From Anaerohabitans sp964387285 (lineage in GTDB: Bacteria; Zhuqueibacterota; Zhuqueibacteria; Residuimicrobiales; Residuimicrobiaceae), in the NCBI GenBank assembly GCA_964387285.1, contig CAYLWO010000015.1, positions 30,210-94,209 of the forward strand: a stretch of DNA of 64,000 bases, read 5' to 3'. The notes under the pieces are model-generated. The model saw only the letters and a program-made list of their open reading frames with translations, ran no database searches and was not told the DNA's origin. Made by a program: the position numbers and the translations under genes. Below, one piece after another: positions 1-8,860 of the stretch. How positions within the stretch are numbered: position 1 is the first letter of the stretch; every line of letters begins with the position of its first letter.

Positions 1-449
1 AGGCGAAAAAAACACTGCATGCTGCTCAGGTAATGGACGTTGAAAAGGATCCTTTGCCATTTGCCGGACAGCTATTCGAGGTGATCGTTTTTTGTGATAT
101 TTTGGAACATCTGTGGCAGCCTGAAAAGGTGTTGCAGAGCTTTCAGCACTATCTAAAACCGGGCGGCATTATGGTGGCCTCCATCCCCAATGTGGCCAAT
201 ATCTCCATTCGCTTGAAATTGCTGCTGGGTCGATGGGATTATCAGCCCAGCGGCATTCTGGATGAAGGTCATGTGCGTTTTTATACGCGCCGGACCATGC
301 GTTCGCTTTTTGAAAAAAGCGGATTGAGGCTCAGACAGGAGGGCTCTGCCCCCCGGTATGGCTGCGAAACCATCAGTCGCCTGTGGCCGACGTTGCTGGC
401 CAATCAGTTTATTTTTGTGTTGGAAAAGAGCGCCGCCGCCCGGACTTGA
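1..449 (+). CDS. SAM-dependent methyltransferase, 5'-truncated by the window edge
   Basis: The reading frame is open back to base 3 and ends at TGA 447-449, so the ATG at 33 is probably internal and the N-terminal SAM-binding half lies upstream. What remains is the second half of a class I methyltransferase of the Methyltransf_11/23 type. The acidic block FCDILEHLWQP is the usual post-motif segment, followed by LKPGGIMVASIPN and a C-terminal HVRFYTRRTMRSLFEKSGL segment typical of sugar or lipid methyltransferases in polysaccharide loci. The family transfers a methyl group from S-adenosylmethionine in the cytoplasm. The substrate cannot be read from the sequence, but the run of glycosyltransferases downstream suggests a glycan or glycolipid intermediate. 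Confidence 0.8.
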   Translation, partial: AKKTLHAAQVMDVEKDPLPFAGQLFEVIVFCDILEHLWQPEKVLQSFQHYLKPGGIMVASIPNVANISIRLKLLLGRWDYQPSGILDEGHVRFYTRRTMRSLFEKSGLRLRQEGSAPRYGCETISRLWPTLLANQFIFVLEKSAAART

Positions 450-483
450 TCGACTTACAGTGCGATGAATAAAGAACGGTTTG

Positions 484-1548
484 ATGAAAATTCTTTTTCT
501 TACTCAGGGAACAGATGTGATGCCTGCAAGCAGGTTTCGCATTTTTCAATTTTTAAAATATTTTTCCTTTGCGGATCATTCCTTCACGGTCATGACGGCT
601 GTGACCAAGGACCAGTATGAAACCTTTATAGGATCACATGGGATAATTGCTAAAATTCGCTGGTTTTTTCAATTGCTTAGGGGACGATTCAGGTGTCTGA
701 TCCATATTCGCAAGTATGACGTCGTTGTACTGCAAAGGGAAACCTGGCCGTTGCTCTATCCGTTTATGGACGTCCTCATAACCAGCCTGGCAAAGAAATG
801 CATCTTTGATATGGATGATGCGATTTTTTCATATCGCAATGACCGATCCCGGTGGTTACGATGTTTCGTCCCGGATGATTTCCCCAAATTTTTTTTACGA
901 CGATGTAATCGTGTTCTGGTTGCAAATGAATATTTGTTAGAGTACGCCAGAAAGCACTGTCAGGATGTAGTGATCATACCAACTTGTGTCGATGCTTCTG
1001 AATATCCTGTTGATGAAAAAAAATATCAGAGTGATGGACCTGTACAGATCGGCTGGATCGGCAGCCCTTCAACCGCTGTGTATCTTAAAATCGTGGAACC
1101 GGTCTTGCAGAGACTGGCGCAACAAGTTGATTTTATTTTTATCGTGATTGGCGTTACGGAATACGCTTTGAAAGGTGTAAAAACCCGAGCTGCTGGATGG
1201 CAAAGGCAAACGGAGATTCGTGATATCTGTTCATTTGATATTGGTATTATGCCGTTGCCGGATGATGAATGGACCAGAGGCAAATCAGGCACCAAGATTT
1301 TACAATATATGGCTGCAGGAGTGCCCAGTATCGCTGCCGATATCGGCGCCAATAAAAAGATCATCACCGACGGGGTGAATGGCTTCCTGGCAGGCTCTGA
1401 ACAGGAGTGGTTTGATAAATTGATCTTGTTGATAAGCAATGTGGAGTTACGAAAAAAAATGGGGCAAAATGGTAGGAATTCCATAACCGATTCATATACC
1501 ATTTCCGCATGGTTGAACAACTGGTTGTCTGCCATAACAAATTTGTAG
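484..1548 (+). CDS. Glycosyltransferase, GT4-like
   Basis: A 354-residue GT-B fold glycosyltransferase, probably acting at the cytoplasmic face of the membrane. The second Rossmann half is clearest: IGWIGSPSTAVYL opens it, and the nucleotide-sugar region GKSGTKILQYMAAGVPSIA with the following DGVNGFLAG matches the GT4 donor-binding segment. FDMDDAIF in the N-terminal half is common in this subgroup. A TTG three bases upstream is also in frame, but the ATG at 484 is the simpler start. The gene stops one base before the next start codon, so the two are probably co-translated. Donor and acceptor sugars are unknown. Confidence 0.88.
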   Translation: MKILFLTQGTDVMPASRFRIFQFLKYFSFADHSFTVMTAVTKDQYETFIGSHGIIAKIRWFFQLLRGRFRCLIHIRKYDVVVLQRETWPLLYPFMDVLITSLAKKCIFDMDDAIFSYRNDRSRWLRCFVPDDFPKFFLRRCNRVLVANEYLLEYARKHCQDVVIIPTCVDASEYPVDEKKYQSDGPVQIGWIGSPSTAVYLKIVEPVLQRLAQQVDFIFIVIGVTEYALKGVKTRAAGWQRQTEIRDICSFDIGIMPLPDDEWTRGKSGTKILQYMAAGVPSIAADIGANKKIITDGVNGFLAGSEQEWFDKLILLISNVELRKKMGQNGRNSITDSYTISAWLNNWLSAITNL

Positions 1549-1549
1549 A

Positions 1550-2641
1550 ATGACAAGAATCTGTTATATCATTTCCGGCCTGCGTTACGGCGGCGCCGAA
1601 AAATTGCTTTTTTATACGTGCCGTTCTCTGTCCCGGCGTCACGCCGTCGATATTGATATCATCTGCCTGGATCCGGTTGTTGAACTGGCGCCGAGTTTTA
1701 CCGGGATAGGAGTGCCGGTGCTGGCACTGAAAAAGAATTTTTTAAGCCTGATAAAATTGATTACATTAATTGCGAGCAAACGGTATGAAATCATTCATAC
1801 GCATCTCATACATGCAGATACGCTGGGCAGAATAGCGGCATTGTGTTGTCGTTCTTTTTATCACATGCGTATTTTTTCCACCACGCACGATAACTACTGG
1901 TTTCGTCACGATCGTTCTCTTATCGGCAAACTGGTGCGTAGTGGAGAACGCTGGCTGGCGCGGCGCAAAGATTCATGGATATTGCCTGTTTCCGAAACCA
2001 TTAAACAGACTCTGATGAATCATGAACGGATTCCGGCAGAAAAAATAATTCCTCTGTTCAATGCGGTGGAAATTCCGGCATGTGCGGTAAAGCGTAAAAA
2101 AGAAACGGACCAGGGATTGCGATGTTTGTTTATCGGACGATTCATCCATGAAAAAAACATACCCTGTTTACTCAAAGCTATGGCGCTGCTCGCCGATCCG
2201 AACATGACCTTGACCATGGCCGGCGACGGGCCATTGCGGGAGCCGGTTGAGCAGTGGATCAAGGAACTGGGTTTGCAGCAAAACGTACGCCTGGCTGGTA
2301 CGGTGCGAGATACCGACGCGCTTTATCAGACACATGATGTGCTGATTTTGCCTTCCAGACTGGAAGGCATGCCCATGGTGATATTGGAAGCGTTCAGTTG
2401 GCAAATGCCTGTTATCGCAGCGGATATTCCCGGTATTCGCGAGCTGGTGGGGCAGGAGCGGGGTGTGTTGTTTACGCCTGATAATGTTTCGGCACTGGCC
2501 CAGGCCATTGGCTATGTGAACACTCATTATGAGCAGATGTCGGATCGAACCGACCATGCCCTGGCCTTTGTCCGGGAGCATCATTCCATGGAACGCTATG
2601 TGGATTCCCTGTATCGGCTTTATACGCAAGGCAAAACATGA
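1550..2641 (+). CDS. Glycosyltransferase, GT4 family
   Basis: A 363-residue GT4 enzyme. The N-terminal SGLRYGGAEKLL glycine-rich loop and IIHTHLIHADTLGR are standard N-domain motifs. LFIGRFIHEKNIPCLL begins the C-domain. The EX7E region reads LPSRLEGMPMVILEAF, with the two glutamates that contact the donor nucleotide sugar. The stop overlaps the next start (ATGA at 2638), indicating translational coupling. It probably adds one hexose-type residue to a lipid-linked oligosaccharide. Substrate specificity cannot be inferred. Confidence 0.92.
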   Translation: MTRICYIISGLRYGGAEKLLFYTCRSLSRRHAVDIDIICLDPVVELAPSFTGIGVPVLALKKNFLSLIKLITLIASKRYEIIHTHLIHADTLGRIAALCCRSFYHMRIFSTTHDNYWFRHDRSLIGKLVRSGERWLARRKDSWILPVSETIKQTLMNHERIPAEKIIPLFNAVEIPACAVKRKKETDQGLRCLFIGRFIHEKNIPCLLKAMALLADPNMTLTMAGDGPLREPVEQWIKELGLQQNVRLAGTVRDTDALYQTHDVLILPSRLEGMPMVILEAFSWQMPVIAADIPGIRELVGQERGVLFTPDNVSALAQAIGYVNTHYEQMSDRTDHALAFVREHHSMERYVDSLYRLYTQGKT

Positions 2642-3888
2642 CCATTTTCGTAAATAAATATATTAAACCCAATCTTCCCTTTATAGGCGTCCTGGCGCTG
2701 TTTTTTCTCGGCCTGGAATTCTCGCTGACGTTTATTTTTATTCTGTCCGGCGTGGTATTCCTTTTATTGCGCAACCATAATCGGGATTTCAAGATGTGGT
2801 TGTTGCTGGGTTTTGCGGTGCGGGTTGCCGTTGCTCTGCTGGATCATTATTATGGCCTGACTAATTACGAATGGGATGATTATTTTACCATCGCCATGCA
2901 ACTAAAAGCCAATTTGCTGCACGGTGTGCCGTTGTTCAACGGAGTTAAAGAATCGGTGCATGGCCTTGCTTATTCGGTCATCGGCGCATTCATATATTAT
3001 ATATTCGGCGATTTTCAGATTCTCATGCGCATGGTCAATGCCTTTTTAGGCACACTGGTGGCGGATCGCGTTTACAGTCTGACCATGGAATTGACCGGGG
3101 ATAAACCATCGGCCAGGATAGCCGCACTGATTACCGTGTTCTTTCCGTCTTTTATTATGTTCTGCAGTTTGGATATGCGCGATGCCGTCATTTTTTTTCT
3201 GACTGCTGAAATTCTTTATCGCATTGCCTTACTCATGCGGGACCGATCTGTTAAAAATTTAATTTTATTGTCCGCAGAAGCGGTGGCGTTGTATTTTCTT
3301 AGAACGCAATACCTGATTCTATTTACCGTGATTGCTTCGTTATATTGGTTTTTACGCAGCAATTTGTATAAAAATCCACTGCAACGCTATGCCTTGATTG
3401 CCTGCATCGTGTTGCTGGTATGGCTGGGATATCGCTACCTGCAAGATATGGGATTTTTTCCAGTATTGTTCAAATCAGTCAATGCGGATATGGCCTGGCG
3501 TACAGCCGGCGGATCAGCGTATATGGTTGGCGTGAACTATGAGACCTGGTGGGATGTTTTTCGCTGGATGCCGTTACGCATGATCCATTTTGCCCTGGGA
3601 CCCTTTCCCTGGACCGTCAATAATTCGTTCATGTTGCTGGCCTGCATCGAATCCCAGGTTTTGGTGGTGATCCTATTGCTGGCGTTTACCAAAGATGCAC
3701 GTCGTTTGTACAACCACCATGCGCGTCTTTATCTTTTTTTATTTCTGTTTGCCATAATGGGCCTGGTCAGCTCTGCAGTCATCGATTCCAATTACGGCAC
3801 GGCCATGCGCCACAAGATGAACTTTATTTTCATTGTGTTTGTTTTTGCTTCGGCCTACATTAAAAACGTGCGCATCAGAATCGAGTAA
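2638..3888 (+). CDS. Polytopic membrane protein, GT-C-like glycosyltransferase
   Basis: A 416-residue protein with about nine to eleven hydrophobic segments spread over its length. The first large non-hydrophobic loop after the opening membrane segments contains NYEWDDYF (D80-D81). An acidic pair in that position is the catalytic or metal site in GT-C enzymes of the PMT/ArnT/GT39 group, which use polyprenyl-phosphate sugars at the periplasmic face. The protein starts inside the preceding stop codon (ATGA), so it belongs to the same operon. An O-antigen polymerase or flippase role is an alternative, but the early acidic pair favours GT-C. Confidence 0.6.
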   Translation: MTIFVNKYIKPNLPFIGVLALFFLGLEFSLTFIFILSGVVFLLLRNHNRDFKMWLLLGFAVRVAVALLDHYYGLTNYEWDDYFTIAMQLKANLLHGVPLFNGVKESVHGLAYSVIGAFIYYIFGDFQILMRMVNAFLGTLVADRVYSLTMELTGDKPSARIAALITVFFPSFIMFCSLDMRDAVIFFLTAEILYRIALLMRDRSVKNLILLSAEAVALYFLRTQYLILFTVIASLYWFLRSNLYKNPLQRYALIACIVLLVWLGYRYLQDMGFFPVLFKSVNADMAWRTAGGSAYMVGVNYETWWDVFRWMPLRMIHFALGPFPWTVNNSFMLLACIESQVLVVILLLAFTKDARRLYNHHARLYLFLFLFAIMGLVSSAVIDSNYGTAMRHKMNFIFIVFVFASAYIKNVRIRIE

Positions 3889-3896
3889 GCAACAGT

Positions 3897-4961
3897 ATGA
3901 AGCACACATCTGTTACGGTTCATATTGGCGGCGATCATTATTTCATGACTTTTCTATACGAGGGACTCTTGCGTCTACAACGGCAGCAGGGCTTGACGGT
4001 TCGTCTGGTTCGATCTTTTAAGGCAAGAGATTCTCAGCGCAGTCATAATTTGATTCTCTCGCTCGACATAAAACGCAGGGAGCAACACCGGCGGATATGT
4101 TTCGATTTGGCCGATAATCCAAACCAGTTTTCCATGTCGGCTCTGAATGAACACGAACTTTATTTCAAGCGCAGTTATCTGGCATCCGCTGGCCGGCAGT
4201 TGAGCCCGGAATGTAAAGTACGGCCATGGGGTCCTATGTTTTCCTGTCGCTATGGCACTATGGTCCAGGCAATGGCAAACATCATTTGCAGCCTGGCCAA
4301 TGCACAGGAATCTGTCACTCTGCAACACAAACTCGGCCAATTCTACAACTATATAAAGCTGACTAGTCTTGATGAATATGAAAAAATCGCTCAGCAAGCC
4401 CATGACGGACGTGTGCTGTTTCAAACCAGAGCCTGGCACAGCGGCAATTATCAGAACTGGCGGGAAATCAATGAATCGCGGGTCGGTGTTATTCGCGCGC
4501 TAAAAAGACAGTTCGGCAAACGATTTGTCGGCGGATTCATCCCTGACGCTACAAGCCAAAAGTACTATGCCGACGCGTTGAGTTCGTTCCCATCCTCCCG
4601 GCGGCGTTATCTGGCCCTGATTCGTCAGGCACAGGTCTGCGTCTATACCCGCGGATTGTTTGATTCACCTGCTTTCAAGCTGGCCGAATACCTGGCTGCC
4701 GGTCGATGCATTGTGGCAGAACCTATTCTGGTTAATTTTACCGCGCCCTTGCAGGAGGGGCGGCATTATCTGTCTTTTACTGATCCGGACCAGTGCGTAC
4801 AGCGCTGCGAGATGTTGTTGCAAAATCAGACCATGGCACAAGAGATGATGAAAAACAATGCACAATACTATGCAAACCATGTAGACCCTTCCCGGCAAAT
4901 GAGTAGAGCCATTGAATTGGCATTAGGCAACGATACGGAGAACCATGAAACGGCCATTTAA
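3897..4961 (+). CDS. Glycosyltransferase-like protein (GT-B C-terminal half recognisable)
   Basis: A 354-residue protein whose N-terminal half is not recognisable beyond VTVHIGGDHYFM. Its C-terminal half has a weak GT4 donor-site pattern: YTRGLFDSPAFKLAEYLAAG, then RCIVAEPI and EGRHYLSF, equivalent to the F/E-KLxEYxAxGxPVV segment. Length and position agree with a sugar transferase. It starts 8 nt after the upstream membrane gene and its last 17 nt overlap the next gene, so it is embedded in the operon. An inactive paralogue or a capsule-assembly accessory is possible, because the second EX7E glutamate is not obvious. Confidence 0.6.
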   Translation: MKHTSVTVHIGGDHYFMTFLYEGLLRLQRQQGLTVRLVRSFKARDSQRSHNLILSLDIKRREQHRRICFDLADNPNQFSMSALNEHELYFKRSYLASAGRQLSPECKVRPWGPMFSCRYGTMVQAMANIICSLANAQESVTLQHKLGQFYNYIKLTSLDEYEKIAQQAHDGRVLFQTRAWHSGNYQNWREINESRVGVIRALKRQFGKRFVGGFIPDATSQKYYADALSSFPSSRRRYLALIRQAQVCVYTRGLFDSPAFKLAEYLAAGRCIVAEPILVNFTAPLQEGRHYLSFTDPDQCVQRCEMLLQNQTMAQEMMKNNAQYYANHVDPSRQMSRAIELALGNDTENHETAI

Positions 4962-6096
4962 AATCTGTCATATTCAACTATTGCCGCTTTTATCGGGCGT
5001 ACAACGCTCCATGCTCGAAATTTTGCAACGACTGGACCGTGATGTATATGAACTGTCGGTCATTTGTAAAGAAGATGGCGATCTGACCGCCGAATTGCGG
5101 CGATTGAACATTCGCTATCACATCATACCCAGCCTGCAGCGCGAAATCCATCTTTTACGCGACGCCCGGGCTCTGCTGCAATTCTACCGGATTTTCAAAC
5201 GCGAGAGATACGATCTGATTCACACCCATTCCTCCAAAACCGGATTACTGGGACGCGTGGCCGGCTGGCTGGCCGGCGTACCGCATATATTTCACACAGT
5301 TCATGGCCTGCCGTTTCATGAATTTTCACCGCGCGGCCACAAGAGAGTGTATACGTTATTTGAGCGCATAGCCGGCAAACTTTCTGATCGCATTATTTTC
5401 GTCAACAACGAAGAGCGCAACTATGCGGTTGATCACCGCATATTACGGCCGGATCAGGTGTGCACCATCTACAACGGCGTGAATCTCGCCTATATCCATC
5501 AGCTCAAGCAGCCGGAACTGCGGCAACAATTCCGGGAACGATATCATATTCCTCAGGATGCATTTGTAGCCGCTTTTGTGGGACGACTATGGGAGCAAAA
5601 AGATCCGGAAACACTGGCCGGCATTGTTGCCGCCTGCAGCGATCTGCCTATCTATTTTCTCATCGTCGGCGATGGTCCTTATCTGCCGCGTTTTCAGAGC
5701 GTATTTAGCCGGCAACCCCGGGTCATCCTGACCGGGTGGCTGGCTGATTGCATGCAGATGTATCCGGCCATTGATCTGTTACTGCTCCCCTCGCTCTGGG
5801 AAGGATTGTCGGTCACCTTGATCGAAGCCATGGCATTCGGCAAACCGTTGGTCGCCAGCAACATCAAGGGCAATCGGGAATGCGTCATACACGGCGATAA
5901 CGGCTATCTGTGCACGCCGCAACAACCCCAGGAGTTTAAGAAAGCCATAGAAAAATTGTCCATTGATAAAGCATTATACGAGAGCATGTCACAACGTTGT
6001 CTGCGTTATGCGCAGCGCTTGTTCGATATTGAACGGAACAGCAGACAACTGGTGACGCTTTACGAGGAACGGCTGGGTCATGACCGAAGCAAATAG
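4945..6096 (+). CDS. Glycosyltransferase, GT4 family
   Basis: A 383-residue GT4 glycosyltransferase. HTHSSKTGLLGRVAGWLAG is the characteristic N-domain acceptor-side motif of the WbpH/PglA-like group. TVHGLPFHEF follows, then IYNGVNLAYI as the interdomain hinge. AFVGRLWEQKDPETL begins the donor domain and LPSLWEGLSVTLIEAM carries the EX7E pair. Both ends overlap neighbours (17 nt on each side), so it is translated as part of the chain. It closely resembles the gene at 8848 in motif wording, which suggests a local duplication. Confidence 0.92.
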   Translation: MKRPFKICHIQLLPLLSGVQRSMLEILQRLDRDVYELSVICKEDGDLTAELRRLNIRYHIIPSLQREIHLLRDARALLQFYRIFKRERYDLIHTHSSKTGLLGRVAGWLAGVPHIFHTVHGLPFHEFSPRGHKRVYTLFERIAGKLSDRIIFVNNEERNYAVDHRILRPDQVCTIYNGVNLAYIHQLKQPELRQQFRERYHIPQDAFVAAFVGRLWEQKDPETLAGIVAACSDLPIYFLIVGDGPYLPRFQSVFSRQPRVILTGWLADCMQMYPAIDLLLLPSLWEGLSVTLIEAMAFGKPLVASNIKGNRECVIHGDNGYLCTPQQPQEFKKAIEKLSIDKALYESMSQRCLRYAQRLFDIERNSRQLVTLYEERLGHDRSK

Positions 6097-7012
6097 CAGA
6101 CTGGCCGTCATCCTGGTAGGCTGGAACACGCGAGCATATCTGGAAAAATGCCTTGACTCGCTCTATCGTCATTATCACAATCCGGACAGCGAGGTTTGGG
6201 TGGTGGATAATCATTCCAGTGACGACAGCGTCGCTATGGTATGTGCAAAATTTCCGCAGGTGCATTTGCTCGTTAATAAAGAGAATGTCGGTTTTGCTCG
6301 CGCCTGCAATCAGGCCATTGTCAATGCACATGCCGAATATTTTTTGCTGTTGAACAGTGATTGCGAATTACAGGATAATTTTATTGATCCGGTGCTGCAA
6401 GTCATGGCGCGAGAAGAGGGTGTTGGTGTGGCTGGTGCTGTTCTATTGCATGCCAACGGCAGGATCCAACACAGCGGCGGTAGATTGCTCACCAGTAAAC
6501 GAATTTTTTTTGAGCAACTTTTTTTTCGCTCTGCGCCGGTCTTTGCCGAAACACGAGAGGAATTTGAGAAACGTAATAACGCAAAGGCTTTTATTAACGT
6601 CGAATTCGTCAGTGGCGCCTGTCTGTTTATAAAAAGATCGGTTATTAACAAAATCGGCTTGCTGCGGGAAGATTTTTTCATGTATGGCGAGGATGTCGAG
6701 TTTTCCCTGCGTGCACAAAAAAACGGTTATGCCACGGTGGTGGTCACGAATGCGTTTGTTGTTCACCATAAATGCAAGAGCACAAACAAGAATCTACTAC
6801 AGGCATTGCGTCATGGCTTGATTAACAATACCCTGATCGTAGCCGAATTGCAGGGAACAGGCGCTGCCATGTTAATATTGCTGTGGTACTTTATCGGCGG
6901 CTGGTTGCGTTTTTTTCTGGCTCTTTTTCGTCCAGGCGTCAGCGCCCGGGACTGGTTCAAGCTGCTGATGAGCTATCACAAGATTGTGCGGGCGGTTGTA
7001 AAAAAAATATGA
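6080..7012 (+). CDS. Glycosyltransferase family 2 (rhamnosyltransferase-like)
   Basis: A 310-residue GT-A fold inverting transferase. The N-terminus AVILVGWNTRAYLEKCLDSL and VVDNHSSDDSV are the GT2 nucleotide-binding strands. LLLNSDCEL supplies the DxD-equivalent metal site (here N-S-D), which is typical of WbbL-type rhamnosyltransferases. FMYGEDVEFSLRAQ is the catalytic-base region (ED). A hydrophobic C-terminal stretch near residues 255-285 probably associates with the membrane. It starts within the previous gene and ends in an ATGA overlap with the next. Transfer of a deoxyhexose is plausible from family resemblance only. Confidence 0.9.
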   Translation: MTEANSRLAVILVGWNTRAYLEKCLDSLYRHYHNPDSEVWVVDNHSSDDSVAMVCAKFPQVHLLVNKENVGFARACNQAIVNAHAEYFLLLNSDCELQDNFIDPVLQVMAREEGVGVAGAVLLHANGRIQHSGGRLLTSKRIFFEQLFFRSAPVFAETREEFEKRNNAKAFINVEFVSGACLFIKRSVINKIGLLREDFFMYGEDVEFSLRAQKNGYATVVVTNAFVVHHKCKSTNKNLLQALRHGLINNTLIVAELQGTGAAMLILLWYFIGGWLRFFLALFRPGVSARDWFKLLMSYHKIVRAVVKKI

Positions 7013-7671
7013 AACAAGCATGGATAAATTATCTTAAACCGCCGGCGCCCTGTTTGAACCGCACCACAAACAGGATGCGTCAGATCATCGAACATCATTT
7101 GCACACCGGCAACCAACCCTTGTTGGACCTGGGCAGCAGCGGCAGAAAATGGCACAGCCGGATGATTTCTCTTGATCTGTTTAAAAACGGACAGGTGGAT
7201 ATTGTCGCGGATGCAGCGCATTTACCATTTAAACAAAAATGTTTTGGATTTATTTTATGTACAGCGGTACTGGAGCATGTGCAGGACCTGACAGCGACCG
7301 TAGAAGAGATACGGCGATGTTTATGTGAAGGTGGAGAAATTTTTATCGATATGCCTTTTTTACAACCGTTTCATGCAGACCCAATGGATTATCGACGCTA
7401 CACCCTGACCGGATTGCATCAGCTGTTTAATGAATATCACTGTCTGGAGAGCGGCGCATCCGTTGGTCCGTTCTCCGGCATAGCCATGATTTTGCGCAAA
7501 ATCGCTGCCGCTGGTTGCGGTGAAGGTAAAACGGCCCTGGCGGCAGAAGCGATAGCCGGCTGGTTGACTTTTTGGGTAAAGTATTTTGATTTGCTTTTGC
7601 CCAAGACAAGAGCTATGCATAAGGTGGCATCAGGATTATATTTTTATGGCAGGATTATTGCAATATTTTAG
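7009..7671 (+). CDS. SAM-dependent methyltransferase (Methyltransf_11-like)
   Basis: A 220-residue class I methyltransferase. The start ATG 7009 lies in the ATGA overlap with the GT2 stop. LLDLGSSGRKWH is motif I (the glycine-rich SAM loop), ISLDL the acidic end of strand 2, DIVADAAHLPF motif II, and FILCTAVLEHVQD the motif III region. The distal part, DMPFLQPFHADPMDYRRYT, is common in methyltransferases found within O-antigen clusters. It probably methylates a sugar or modifies a polyprenyl-linked glycan in the cytoplasm. The reading frame can be extended upstream to 6883, but that would overlap the GT2 gene by 130 nt and adds no motif. Confidence 0.85.
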   Translation: MKQAWINYLKPPAPCLNRTTNRMRQIIEHHLHTGNQPLLDLGSSGRKWHSRMISLDLFKNGQVDIVADAAHLPFKQKCFGFILCTAVLEHVQDLTATVEEIRRCLCEGGEIFIDMPFLQPFHADPMDYRRYTLTGLHQLFNEYHCLESGASVGPFSGIAMILRKIAAAGCGEGKTALAAEAIAGWLTFWVKYFDLLLPKTRAMHKVASGLYFYGRIIAIF

Positions 7672-8860
7672 CTCAACATATTATAGCCGTCGGCAACACA
7701 CGCCGGACAAGCAGGAAATGGCCGGGAATCCGGTCCGGATGCGTGCCGATGCGACTCAAACCGTTACAGTCCTGTATGTCATAAACGATCTTGGCATTGG
7801 CGGCGCGCAGCGTATTGTGGCAGAACTGGCGAAAAGAATTGATTATGCTCGTTTTCGTCCAATTGTCCTCAACCTCGGTTTTAGCAGCGGCGATGAAATT
7901 GAAAAGGAGCTTAAAAAGGCCGGAGTGGTCGTTGTACGAGCTTCAAATATTTTAATTTTTGATATTACAAATATTTATACTATATTTAGCACTATTCGTA
8001 ACTTTAATGTTTCAATTGTTCATTCTCATCTGTTTCGCGCGAATCTGATCAGTTCGTTGGCTGCACGCGTTGCTGGAATCAAGCGGGTGGTTTCAACAGA
8101 GCATAACACCACCACCTTTACCACGCGTCCCTGGTGGTACAAACAGGCAAGCAGAGTGTATCTGCATCGCAATCGTTTTCATCTGGCAGTTTCTCGGGCT
8201 GTTGCCGCTGCTATTGCCTCCCTGGACCAGGATGTGGCGCATAAAACCAGAGTAATTTATAACGGCATTGACCTGACGACATTTGCTCCAGAACGATACA
8301 CACATTCTGACGTGAAACACTCCAGGCCTGATCGGTTTACAGTCGGCGCATTATTGCGACCAGACCCGCGCAAAGGCTTTGCGGTTTTGCAGGCGTGCAG
8401 TCAAGAGATGCAGCAGTCCGATCCAGGCATTGACTTTGTCATGGGCTATCGAGAAAAAAGATTGTTTGGAAAAAAAGCCGATAGCTTTACCTGGATTGCC
8501 ATGCAGGCCGGTGCAGAAGGAACAGCTCGGTATCTGCTGCAGCTGGATCTTTTTGTTCTGCCTTCTTTGGAAGAAGGATTGGGAATAGCCGCCCTGGAAG
8601 CCATGGCCATGGGTATAGCGGTCATCGCTTCGGATGTCGGCGGTCTGGCCGAGGTGATCACCCATGAAGAGAACGGATTGCTGGTTCAGGCCGGCGATGT
8701 GCAGGCGTTGAAACAAGCGATCCGGCGATTGCAGGCTGATGAAGCGTTACGCCATCGATTAGCTGATGCGGGACAAAAGCGCGTGCGGGAAAAATTCGGC
8801 GTTGACGAAATGATAAGAGCGTATGAAAAGGTTTATGAGGAGTTGCTATGGGCCTCATGA
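7646..8860 (+). CDS. Glycosyltransferase, GT4 family
   Basis: A GT4 enzyme of about 404 residues from the ATG at 7646. ATGs at 7718 and 7739 would remove a non-conserved leader and are also possible, because the family fold begins at VTVLYVINDLGIGGAQR. VHSHLFRANLISSLAARVAG is the N-domain acceptor motif, VIYNGIDLTTF the hinge, and LPSLEEGLGIAALEAMAMG the EX7E donor site. The 3' end overlaps the next gene by 13 nt. The start at 7646 overlaps the upstream methyltransferase by 26 nt and has an AGGA about 10 nt before it. Sugar specificity is unknown. Confidence 0.88.
   Translation: MAGLLQYFSSTYYSRRQHTPDKQEMAGNPVRMRADATQTVTVLYVINDLGIGGAQRIVAELAKRIDYARFRPIVLNLGFSSGDEIEKELKKAGVVVVRASNILIFDITNIYTIFSTIRNFNVSIVHSHLFRANLISSLAARVAGIKRVVSTEHNTTTFTTRPWWYKQASRVYLHRNRFHLAVSRAVAAAIASLDQDVAHKTRVIYNGIDLTTFAPERYTHSDVKHSRPDRFTVGALLRPDPRKGFAVLQACSQEMQQSDPGIDFVMGYREKRLFGKKADSFTWIAMQAGAEGTARYLLQLDLFVLPSLEEGLGIAALEAMAMGIAVIASDVGGLAEVITHEENGLLVQAGDVQALKQAIRRLQADEALRHRLADAGQKRVREKFGVDEMIRAYEKVYEELLWAS

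Noticed and set aside
6883..7008. Upstream extension of the methyltransferase start into the GT2 gene
   Set aside because: The ATGA overlap at 7009 is the normal coupling seen through the operon, and the extension is not related to methyltransferases.
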